DNA of 64,000 nucleotides, from positions 248,001-312,000 of the forward strand of contig JACJZV010000004.1 in assembly GCA_020635395.1 (NCBI GenBank), given 5' to 3'. Of the stretch, positions 27,257 to 34,410 are shown piece by piece; the first letter of the stretch is position 1, and every line of letters begins with the position of its first letter. The notes below the pieces were generated by a model that did not search any database, was not told the DNA's origin, and worked only from the letters and a program-made list of their open reading frames with translations. The position numbers were made by a program, and so were the translations under genes. This stretch comes from Flavobacteriales bacterium. Its GTDB lineage: Bacteria > Bacteroidota > Bacteroidia > NS11-12g > UBA9320.

Positions 27257-27829
27257 GTGTTAAGTTATTCCAATTACCCCGTTTTTTATAAAGATTTTGC
27301 TGAATGGATTTCTAAAAATCTAGATAAAAAATACAGTTTTTTTACCTTCGAATATTGCGAATATTTGATGGATGCCGCATGGGAAATCGGCAAAGATGAA
27401 AAGCTAACCAACCATGATTGGGAAATTGTAAACACAGCCATTTTGCTGCTTTACAGCGGCAAAGCCACATCTTACAAAGATTTTTTAGAAAATAGTGTAT
27501 CCACTGCCAAGCAGGTTTTAAAACAGTATGCCTACCCCGCCGATGACATAAAACTTGTTGTAAAGTTGCTCAATTCGCTGGCTTATGAAGATGGCAAACC
27601 ATCTATCTTACAAAAAATATTTTTGGATAGCTACCAATATTATTATGCCGATGATATGAAAGAAGAGCTGCTCGAAAATTTGTATCGCGACCAACGAAAA
27701 TATGGTCAAGGATTATTGCGAAAAGAGTTTATTGCCATAAAAAACAATCAAATAAGAAACACGGTTTTTCTAACGGAATATGGTCAAAAATACCTTCAAC
27801 CAAAGCTAGCCGAATTAGAAGATTTCTAA
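27257..27829 (+). CDS. HD-domain-like protein without metal ligands
   Basis: A 190-residue helical protein starting at GTG. Its layout follows the stand-alone HD-superfamily phosphohydrolases of Bacteroidota. The YHxxxHT..V helix appears as FFTFEYCEYLMDAAWEIG, the AxxFHDxG helix as NTAILLLYSGKATSYKDF, then SVSTAKQVLKQYAYPADDI, and a C-terminal tail FLTEYGQKYLQPKLAEL. The expected His and His-Asp metal ligands are absent at both places, so it is probably not a phosphohydrolase. The frame is intact and has a promoter, so it is not a plain pseudogene. A different helical fold is possible; the family call is mine from pattern only. Confidence 0.6.
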   Translation: MLSYSNYPVFYKDFAEWISKNLDKKYSFFTFEYCEYLMDAAWEIGKDEKLTNHDWEIVNTAILLLYSGKATSYKDFLENSVSTAKQVLKQYAYPADDIKLVVKLLNSLAYEDGKPSILQKIFLDSYQYYYADDMKEELLENLYRDQRKYGQGLLRKEFIAIKNNQIRNTVFLTEYGQKYLQPKLAELEDF

Positions 27830-27990
27830 GAGCCTGTTTATGATTTCCGAATTGAAAGCTAATTTGGAATTATTTTATTCCAAACAAGGCAAAATTGACG
27901 AGAATAGCAGAGCTATTTAAGGAAATTTTAACGCAGTTTGGAATAAAATAAACCGAAATAGATTAATTTGTGAGATTATTAACAGGCTCT
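27829..27990. mobile_element. 162-bp fold-back (MITE-like) element
   Basis: The ends are perfect 10-bp inverted repeats, AGAGCCTGTT and AACAGGCTCT. Inside, TTATTTTATTCCAAAC faces GTTTGGAATAAAATAA (16 of 16), and the centre holds AATAGC-AGA-GCTATT, so the whole element can fold into one long imperfect hairpin. It has no reading frame. It lies between two converging genes, overlapping the last base of the HD-like gene's stop and supplying the last 8 codons and stop of the carbonic-anhydrase-like gene. Confidence 0.75.
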
Positions 27991-28487
27991 AAATATTCTC
28001 GCGAAAGTTTTACATAAGCCACAGCATTTTTACGGATGGCCTCTATTTGTTGCTCATTAAGTATTTTTACTACTTTGGCCGGACTGCCTATTACCAAAGA
28101 ATAGGGCGGAATTTGTGTATTGCCCGTTACCAATGCTCCTGCCCCAATAATGGAAAAATCGCCCACCACAGCACCATTTAGAATGGTAGAGTGCATACCC
28201 ACCAACACATTGTTGCCAATGGTGGCACCATGCACCAATGCCAAATGACCAATGATACAATCATTGCCAATGGTAGTGGCAAAACCCGGGTCAACATGCA
28301 CCACGGCATTGTCTTGCACATTGCTTCTATCTCCAATGCGTATGGCATCCGAATCGCCGCGAAGCACCGCCCCAAACCAAATAGAGCTTTCCTGGCCAAT
28401 ATGCACATCGCCAATAATAACGGCTGTTTCGGCCACAAAAGCAGTGCTGCTAATTTCCGGATTTTTACCTCGAAATGATTTAATCAC
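27963..28487 (-). CDS. gamma-carbonic anhydrase-like hexapeptide protein
   Basis: A 174-residue left-handed beta-helix protein of the YrdA/gamma-carbonic-anhydrase family. It has the hexapeptide repeats (AVIIGDVHIGQESSIWFGAVLR begins them) with the conserved RGD (RGDSDAIRIG), NVQDNAVVHVD, and metal-ligand histidines in VVHVD, CIIGHLALVHGA. Such proteins bind a metal between trimer subunits; not all are active anhydrases. The last 8 residues are encoded by the fold-back element and are probably not native. It follows the SRPBCC gene by one base. Confidence 0.9.
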   Translation of the reverse strand: MIKSFRGKNPEISSTAFVAETAVIIGDVHIGQESSIWFGAVLRGDSDAIRIGDRSNVQDNAVVHVDPGFATTIGNDCIIGHLALVHGATIGNNVLVGMHSTILNGAVVGDFSIIGAGALVTGNTQIPPYSLVIGSPAKVVKILNEQQIEAIRKNAVAYVKLSREYLEPVNNLTN

Positions 28488-28488
28488 G

Positions 28489-28902
28489 CTAAAGACTCTC
28501 CGTGTAATTCTTAAAATTGTTTAAAATAGACTGCCAGCCTTGTCGCTGCATTTCTACCGGATGCTCGGTTTCAGCTTCAAACGTAGTGGTAACAGTGGTT
28601 TGCAAACCATTTTCTTCAAAAATGGTGGTGGATTGTCGGCCACCAAAGGTGTAGGTAAAACTTTTTTGAGGAGTTATTTCATCGTAAACCGCCTCAAACT
28701 CAAAACCAAAGCTACCATCCTTGGCTTCCATTCGGGCAATATAGGTGCCACCCACAACCATATCGTTTTTCGCCCACGGACACTGCCAGCTTGGGTCTGC
28801 AAAATTCCATTGCGTAATGTGTTCCGGCATAGTATAGGCATCCCAAACCTTTTGCAAATCAGCATCAACCGTAGTTTTTACCGTAATTTTTGTTACACTC
28901 AT
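28489..28902 (-). CDS. SRPBCC/AHSA1-family protein
   Basis: A 137-residue START-like (Aha1/CalC) domain protein: the opening ITVKTTVDADLQKVWDAYT, MPEHITQWNFADPSW, then GTYIARMEAKDGSFGFEF and the C-terminal HPVEMQRQGWQSILNNFKNY helix are diagnostic. These cup-shaped domains bind hydrophobic ligands; no specific ligand is inferred. One base separates it from the carbonic-anhydrase-like gene. Confidence 0.9.
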   Translation of the reverse strand: MSVTKITVKTTVDADLQKVWDAYTMPEHITQWNFADPSWQCPWAKNDMVVGGTYIARMEAKDGSFGFEFEAVYDEITPQKSFTYTFGGRQSTTIFEENGLQTTVTTTFEAETEHPVEMQRQGWQSILNNFKNYTESL

Positions 28903-29031
28903 TTGTGAAATTTAATGGCGGCAATTTCGGGGATTTTTTTAACGAAAACTTCATGGTCCAGCCAAAAAAATCAACACGTTTAAAGATATTTTTCAAAAAT
29001 GATTAATATTGACCTATAAAGCAATTGTATT

Positions 29032-29931
29032 ATGAGACAGATTTTCACACTAATTATAGTTGGTATTGCATACTTCAGCTCTTTATCTCAGGATTTAGAT
29101 GTAAATAACAACCTTATTGAACTCGGCAAAATTTACAAGAACTTCATGTTCCGTGCCAACCCAACGAGTGAAACAGAGAAAAAATTGGAGTCTCTTAAAA
29201 GCGTTGATCTAAGAACCACAGTGGAATTTTTAAGCCAAACCATTAAACAACAAAACAATCTTACCGATGAGAAATACTTGAAGCTGCCTGATACCATTTC
29301 CTTGAAATATATTTTTATAGTCGAGATGGTTTCCCAAAACTTAATAGAGGAAAATCCAAAAGACAATAAGAAACTTATAGCCGACACTATTAATTCAAAA
29401 ATTAGCTATTTGAAACTTATTGATAATTACTATACTATGCTCTTCAATGGCATTGGTAACAAGAATCAACCATTTGATTTATCTGGTGTAAACTTCGAAC
29501 TAGACAAGTACAATTTATCAAATGATACTGAAAAAGGTATCTTTTTTCTTAAGGCTATGAACTTGTGTGGAACAGTAATTTGGGGGTATATGAACATTCC
29601 GAATCCTCCAAATTATAAAGCAGCACTTGATATGATTAACAAATATCCTAAATTTAATGGCTTGCCATATTATCAATTTACCGATTTAAATTTTGAAGAT
29701 TTCAATATCGAAATACTCAAAAACAAAGGTGAAATGAGCTACAAAGAATATTATCTCGACAAATACCTCTCAACCCTAGTTTATCATCTAATCTGTCTTG
29801 ATCAGAAAAAAAAGTACAAACAACAAAAAATGGATTTAATGCTAAGTTCAATCTTAAAAGAGGAACTGTACTACAAATACTCGAAAAATTTCAAGCAACA
29901 ACTGGAGGCATTATTCAAGAGTGTTAAATGA
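29032..29931 (+). CDS. secreted protein of unknown function
   Basis: A 299-residue protein with a signal peptide (MRQIFTLIIVGIAYFSSLSQ). The mature part is mostly helical and lysine-rich, with no repeat or catalytic motif that I recognise. It is a lone accessory gene; base use appears more AT-rich than in the conserved genes on either side, which would fit recent arrival, but I did not measure it. The neighbouring 30116 lipoprotein gene is of the same accessory type. Confidence 0.6.
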   Translation: MRQIFTLIIVGIAYFSSLSQDLDVNNNLIELGKIYKNFMFRANPTSETEKKLESLKSVDLRTTVEFLSQTIKQQNNLTDEKYLKLPDTISLKYIFIVEMVSQNLIEENPKDNKKLIADTINSKISYLKLIDNYYTMLFNGIGNKNQPFDLSGVNFELDKYNLSNDTEKGIFFLKAMNLCGTVIWGYMNIPNPPNYKAALDMINKYPKFNGLPYYQFTDLNFEDFNIEILKNKGEMSYKEYYLDKYLSTLVYHLICLDQKKKYKQQKMDLMLSSILKEELYYKYSKNFKQQLEALFKSVK

Positions 29932-30031
29932 CCTTTCTACATTAATGAATTACTAATATTATTATTCGACATTTACAAGAAAGAACTGGCTTATTGCTTT
30001 TCCTCAGAAAAAATTGACACAAAATCCCCCA

Positions 30032-30077
30032 TCACTCCGGCAATGCCCCCTCTATGCCAAGCATTTTGGTAATTTTT
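30032..30077 (-). pseudogene. relic of a dnaG 3' end
   Basis: These 46 bases match the last 46 bases of dnaG (30577-30622) at 42 positions and in the same orientation. Read on the minus strand they encode KITKMLGIEGALPE and a TGA stop, against KITEMLGIEGALPE in dnaG. Three of the four differences are silent third-base changes and one changes Glu to Lys. Similarity stops sharply at both ends. This indicates a tail that diverged while part of a working dnaG. Confidence 0.85.
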
Positions 30078-30089
30078 ATAGAAAAATGA

Positions 30090-30097
30090 TAGATTTG
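30090..30097 (+). promoter_or_regulatory. -7 promoter box (TAGATTTG)
   Basis: Exact TAnnTTTG match 18 bases before the ATG at 30116, just outside the dnaG-tail relic. Confidence 0.6.
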
Positions 30098-30115
30098 GAA
30101 TTTCATAAATGTCTT

Positions 30116-30547
30116 ATGAAAAATTTGTATTTTCTTCTTTCTCTATTTTTGACTTTTGGTTGTGGTAATGATGATTTGTCAAAAGAAACGATTGTTGTCC
30201 AAACTATTTACAAAAATTCCGATAGCACAATAACATTCGACACCACTATAGGAAAACCATACGAATGGCCTGTCAAATCAGACAATCAATACAACAAAAT
30301 GATTTATTTGGGAGAATATTGTTCTTTCTGTGATAATTATACGATTGACGTTTATTGGGGCAGCGGTAAATCAAATTGGATACGACTCCCGTTTGTTGAC
30401 AATCTGAACAATGTTGCCATTAATTATCAATGGACATCAGACAATTTATTCGTATTTGCCTACGGTGATTCTACAAAACTATCCTCGAAAGAATATTGGG
30501 ATAACCTGAGGAAAACTGATCTTCGAATAAGAATAAATTACAAATAA
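30116..30547 (+). CDS. lipoprotein of unknown function
   Basis: A 143-residue lipoprotein. The signal MKNLYFLLSLFLTFGCGND ends in the lipobox TFGC. The mature part has several strands (TIVVQTIYKNSDSTITFDTTI) and a CSFC pair, with no family recognised. ATG 30116 is chosen over 30014 because the longer version has no signal peptide at its start and its first part is translated from the dnaG-tail relic and the promoter. The gene lies exactly between the two dnaG tails and is probably cargo of whatever event made them. Confidence 0.65.
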   Translation: MKNLYFLLSLFLTFGCGNDDLSKETIVVQTIYKNSDSTITFDTTIGKPYEWPVKSDNQYNKMIYLGEYCSFCDNYTIDVYWGSGKSNWIRLPFVDNLNNVAINYQWTSDNLFVFAYGDSTKLSSKEYWDNLRKTDLRIRINYK

Positions 30548-30576
30548 CTTTAGAAACGGGTTTTAGAACCCACGCC

Positions 30577-32514
30577 TCACTCAGGCAAAGCTCCCTCTAT
30601 GCCAAGCATTTCGGTAATTTTTGCACGTACTTCCAGAATTTTCACGATACGATGTTGGGCTATCATTAGGTCTTCTTCGGTTTCGGCATCTTTGAGCATT
30701 TCCATGGCCTTTTTATACACTTTGGCTATTTTGTAGAGTTTTAGATAGTTCAGGTTTTCAAGCACTACCTCTTTGTAATTCTCCGAATCTGGCTTTACAT
30801 AAATTTCGTGCATCTCCCACCACGCCGGACTTAAATTGTATTTTAACGAGAGCACATTGGCCGCAATTTTTCCGAGACTTTTATGTTTGGTAAAAAACTC
30901 CTCGGTTAGCGATTCGTTAAAATCGTAATATTCTTTTGCCTGCTCCACACTTTCGGCAAACTCAGGGTTTTCAAAACGATATTGGTCGTTTTCCAACTCG
31001 CTAAAAACAAATCCGGCCACATCAATCTCTTCATTAAAAGGCTCTCTACCATACAAAATCAAGGATTCTATTAGAGCCTGCTCTTTGGTTTTGGTCTCAC
31101 TTAGTTCTACCGCCACGATAGGAACGGCTTCCAACAATCGACGTTGCTCGGTGCGTTTTTGCTGCTGTTCAAACTCTCGGGTGGCGGTGCTCCGCATTCG
31201 CTTTGCCTCTGCAAACATTAGCTCCTCGTCAAACTGCATGAGGTTGGCACATTGTTTTATATAGGCGGTACGTTTTATGGGATCCGGGATTTTAACAATG
31301 CTTTCCAGCACATCTCTGGCCGTTTCGCTCAGCCCCACCGGGTCACGCCCACGCTCGTTGAGCAAGATTTCGGTTTTAAACAGCACAAAATCTTTCTTTT
31401 CTTTTTCGATGTATTCCTGCAATCCGGCACCACCCAATTTTCGGCAATACGAATCGGGGTCTTCACCCTCCGGGAAAACAACCACTTTTACGTTTAAATC
31501 GCCTTCCAACAACAAATCTATTCCACGAATGGCCGCTTTTATTCCGGCTTTGTCGCCGTCATATAGCATGGTAACGTGGTCTGAAAATCGTTTTACAATT
31601 TTCACCTGTTCAGTTGTCAGCGATGTGCCACTGGTTGCCACCACATTTTCAATTCCACTTTGGTAGAGCATCAAAACATCGAGGTAACCTTCTACCAAAT
31701 AAACATTTTCGTGAGTGCGAATGGCTTTTTTGGCATGGCTCAAACCGTAAAGCACCGACGATTTGTGATATACTTCGTTTTCTGGAGAGTTGATGTATTT
31801 CGGACTTTTATCGTCCTTTTTTAGTTGACGACCTCCAAAACCCACTACCTTGCCACTGAGGTTAAAAATAGGGAACATCACCCGCTCGCGATAAATATCG
31901 TAATAGGAGATTTCTTTTTCTGCTGCTTCTCCCTCACGATTTCGGGCTTTTATCAACCCCGCTTTAACCAATATTTCGGTGTCATAACCCGATTTTATGG
32001 CCTCGTTATAAAAATCTTCCCAGTTGTTTTTTGAATAGCCAAGCCCAAATTCTTCGATGGTTTTTTCGGTTAAACCCCGTTCTTTAAAATAAGAAAGACC
32101 AATGTTGCGGCCTTCCGAATCATTTTTTAAGGTATTGTGAAAATAGTTTTTGGCAAATTCGAGGGCAATATACAAGGCTTCCTTTATCTGCATTTGCTCC
32201 GAAACCTCTTCTCTATTACCAAAATCTTCGTCAATTTCGATGTGGTATCGGTTAGCCAAAAAACGCAGTGCTTCTGGATAAGCCATTTTTTCGACATCCA
32301 TAACAAAATCTACGACATTGCCGCCTTTGCCGCAGCCGAAACATTTATAGATACCCAATGCAGGGCTAACTTTGAATGAAGGTGATTTTTCATTATGAAA
32401 CGGACACAACCCACCGAAACCGCTGCCTGAGCGTTTCAGTTTTACATAATCGCCCACCACATCCTCAATGTTGGCGGCTGAAAATATCTGATCGATGGTG
32501 TGCTGACGAATCAC
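30577..32514 (-). CDS. dnaG: DNA primase
   Basis: Makes the RNA primers for replication. 645 residues from GTG 32514. The N-terminal CHC2 zinc finger has C37, H40, C58 and C61. The catalytic core follows (FGGRQLKKDDKSPKYINSPE) with the TOPRIM domain (NVYLVEGYLDVLMLYQSG, then MLYDGDKAGIKAA), and a helical C-terminal domain for helicase binding. The 3'-terminal 46 bases have a diverged second copy at 30032, so the present tail may have been brought in by recombination. Confidence 0.95.
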   Translation of the reverse strand: MIRQHTIDQIFSAANIEDVVGDYVKLKRSGSGFGGLCPFHNEKSPSFKVSPALGIYKCFGCGKGGNVVDFVMDVEKMAYPEALRFLANRYHIEIDEDFGNREEVSEQMQIKEALYIALEFAKNYFHNTLKNDSEGRNIGLSYFKERGLTEKTIEEFGLGYSKNNWEDFYNEAIKSGYDTEILVKAGLIKARNREGEAAEKEISYYDIYRERVMFPIFNLSGKVVGFGGRQLKKDDKSPKYINSPENEVYHKSSVLYGLSHAKKAIRTHENVYLVEGYLDVLMLYQSGIENVVATSGTSLTTEQVKIVKRFSDHVTMLYDGDKAGIKAAIRGIDLLLEGDLNVKVVVFPEGEDPDSYCRKLGGAGLQEYIEKEKKDFVLFKTEILLNERGRDPVGLSETARDVLESIVKIPDPIKRTAYIKQCANLMQFDEELMFAEAKRMRSTATREFEQQQKRTEQRRLLEAVPIVAVELSETKTKEQALIESLILYGREPFNEEIDVAGFVFSELENDQYRFENPEFAESVEQAKEYYDFNESLTEEFFTKHKSLGKIAANVLSLKYNLSPAWWEMHEIYVKPDSENYKEVVLENLNYLKLYKIAKVYKKAMEMLKDAETEEDLMIAQHRIVKILEVRAKITEMLGIEGALPE

Positions 32515-32609
32515 AGCGGCAAAGTAAGAAAAGATTTTTTGATTGGATAAAAAACTCTGCTTTTGGTTGGATTCTATTTTGATGGGTGCTTGAGAAACGT
32601 ATTAATATT

Positions 32610-32883
32610 CGACCCCTTCGGGGTCGCACGGTTTGGAACATTCTGTTTTCTATAAATGTTTCATCCCTTCGGGATGTGGACGTGACGAATATTTATCATT
32701 TCTTTTTTGTCTTTTTATTGCACCCCACCAGGGTGGAATATTTGTAAAAACGCATTATATCCGATGCTGAGCGACCCCGCAGGGGTCGTATATTTATAGA
32801 GAATCGGGCATTTTGTACGACCCCTTCGGGGTCGCACTATGTGCGGTATTTGGTTTTATAAATATTTCATCCCTTCGGCATGA
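32610..32883. repeat. block of dispersed palindromes in the dnaG-ferredoxin reductase gap
   Basis: The 469-base gap holds no gene. It contains CGACCCC-TTC-GGGGTCG twice (32610-32626, 32818-32834) and once with a GCA centre (32772-32788), CATCCC-TTC-GGGATG (32662-32676) and a variant (32869-32883), and a weak CACCC/GGGTG hairpin at 32721-32735. Between them recur ATATTTATAGA or its complement (TCTATAAAT, TTATAAATATTT). The layout is REP-like: short hairpins in alternating orientation with a shared AT-rich flank. Confidence 0.8.
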
Positions 32884-32958
32884 AGACCCTGAGACACTTT
32901 TTTGACCAATATCAATTTATTGCCAAACAAAACTCAAGCTTTGGGCATTATATTACTT

Positions 32959-32966
32959 TATTTTTG
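32959..32966 (+). promoter_or_regulatory. -7 promoter box (TATTTTTG)
   Basis: Exact TAnnTTTG match 17 bases before the ATG at 32984. Confidence 0.65.
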
Positions 32967-32983
32967 CCGCGATTTTTAGCAAA

Positions 32984-33994
32984 ATGATTGAAACCGATAT
33001 TATAATAATAGGTGCCGGCCCCGTAGGACTGTTTACTGTTTTCGAGGCGGGACTCATAAAACTAAGATGCCACCTTATCGACTCTTTGCCAACGGCTGGC
33101 GGGCAATTGGCGGAGATTTATCCCAAGAAACCTATTTATGACATTCCCGGATTTCCATCTGTTTTGGCTGGAGATTTGGTAAAAAACTTAATAGAACAAG
33201 GGTCTCCATTTTCGCCCGGTTTTACATTGGGTGAGCGTGCCGAAGAATTTGAAAAAACGGATGACGGACAATTTATTGTTACCACCAATAAAGGCACAAA
33301 ACACAAAGCCCCTATTATTGCCATTGCCGCTGGATTGGGCTGTTTTGAACCCCGGAAACCCGAAATAGAAAACCTTGAAAAATATGAAGATTGTGGTATC
33401 GACTACATCATCAGAGACCCTGAAAAATATAGGAACAAGCGGGTGGTGATTGCCGGTGGAGGAGACTCTGCCCTTGACTGGACAAACTTTTTGGCCGACG
33501 TGGCCAGTGAGGTAACTTTGATACATAGAAGAACCCAATTTAGAGGAGCGTTGGATAGTGTAGAGAAGGTGGAAACATTATCAAAATCAGGCAAAATCAA
33601 TTTAATAACCAACAGCGAAGTTTCTGAGCTATTCGGCAATGAACATTTAACGGGAGTTAAGGTTAGCAACCGCGAAACCAATGAAGATAGCGTGGTTGAT
33701 ACGGATTATTTTATTCCATTGTTTGGCTTGTCGCCCAAACTTGGCCCATTAAAAGAATGGGGACTCGACCTAAACAAAGAATCGATAAAAGTTAATACCT
33801 TAGACTACAGCACCAATGTGCCGGGCATTTATGCCATTGGCGACATCAATGATTATGAAGGCAAGCTACGACTAATTTTATGCGGATTTCATGAAGCCAC
33901 CCTCATGGTGCAGTCGGCTTACAAGCGAATTTACCCTGACAAAAATCTGGTTTTAAAATATACCACCGTAAGCGGTGTTCCCGGAAAAAACTAA
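32984..33994 (+). CDS. ferredoxin--NADP reductase, thioredoxin-reductase-like
   Basis: A 336-residue FAD enzyme moving electrons between NADPH and ferredoxin. The FAD site is IIIGAGPVGLFTVFEAG at the N-terminus, the NADPH site is VVIAGGGDSALDW, and the second FAD site is GIYAIGDINDYEGK. The CxxC of thioredoxin reductases is missing between them, which places it with the YumC-type ferredoxin reductases. The downstream 2Fe-2S ferredoxin, 7 bases on, is the obvious partner. Confidence 0.93.
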   Translation: MIETDIIIIGAGPVGLFTVFEAGLIKLRCHLIDSLPTAGGQLAEIYPKKPIYDIPGFPSVLAGDLVKNLIEQGSPFSPGFTLGERAEEFEKTDDGQFIVTTNKGTKHKAPIIAIAAGLGCFEPRKPEIENLEKYEDCGIDYIIRDPEKYRNKRVVIAGGGDSALDWTNFLADVASEVTLIHRRTQFRGALDSVEKVETLSKSGKINLITNSEVSELFGNEHLTGVKVSNRETNEDSVVDTDYFIPLFGLSPKLGPLKEWGLDLNKESIKVNTLDYSTNVPGIYAIGDINDYEGKLRLILCGFHEATLMVQSAYKRIYPDKNLVLKYTTVSGVPGKN

Positions 33995-34001
33995 ATAGCA
34001 A

Positions 34002-34343
34002 ATGGCAAAAGACAGTATTACCATAAAAGTCACTGATTTAAAGGGCGAAACGTATGAAATATTGGCTCCCACCGACATGGGCTTGAACCTAATGGAAGCC
34101 ATGAAAGCCAACGAAATGCCGGTAAAAGCCACCTGCGGAGGTATGGCTATGTGTGCCACCTGCAATGTAATAATTAAAAGTGACCATGTATTGCCCGAAA
34201 TGAGCGAAGACGAAGAAGCCATGCTCGATGAAGCCTTTGTGCTTGACATACCCAACAGCCGCCTGAGTTGCCAAATTCATATTTCTGAAGAAATTGATGG
34301 ACTGGAAGTGCAGTTGGGTGCTTTGACAAATCCAGAGGAGTAG
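34002..34343 (+). CDS. 2Fe-2S ferredoxin (adrenodoxin type)
   Basis: A 113-residue ferredoxin with four cluster cysteines: ATCGGMAMCATC gives C-x5-C-x2-C and the fourth lies in RLSCQIHI. An acidic stretch (MSEDEEAMLDEAFVLD) is typical of the partner-binding face. It is cotranscribed with the reductase, and a terminator hairpin follows. Confidence 0.94.
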   Translation: MAKDSITIKVTDLKGETYEILAPTDMGLNLMEAMKANEMPVKATCGGMAMCATCNVIIKSDHVLPEMSEDEEAMLDEAFVLDIPNSRLSCQIHISEEIDGLEVQLGALTNPEE

Positions 34344-34361
34344 AGGTTTTTCAAAAAAAAA

Positions 34362-34388
34362 GAGGGCTATCCATTACGGATAGCCCCC
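34362..34388. terminator. bidirectional terminator between converging genes
   Basis: GGGCTATCC-ATTAC-GGATAGCCC is a 9-bp perfect stem. The A-run at 34353-34361 becomes a T-run after the hairpin on the minus strand, so it is a full rho-independent terminator for the beta-helix gene and may also stop ferredoxin transcription. Confidence 0.85.
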
Positions 34389-34410
34389 TAGAAATAAAAA
34401 ACTTAGAACT

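Noticed and set aside
30014..30115. Longer start for the lipoprotein gene
   Set aside because: It begins inside the dnaG-tail relic and spans the promoter box; the signal peptide begins at 30116.
32610..32883. CRISPR-like array of hairpins
   Set aside because: Hairpins differ in class and orientation, are unevenly spaced and short; better explained as dispersed palindromes.
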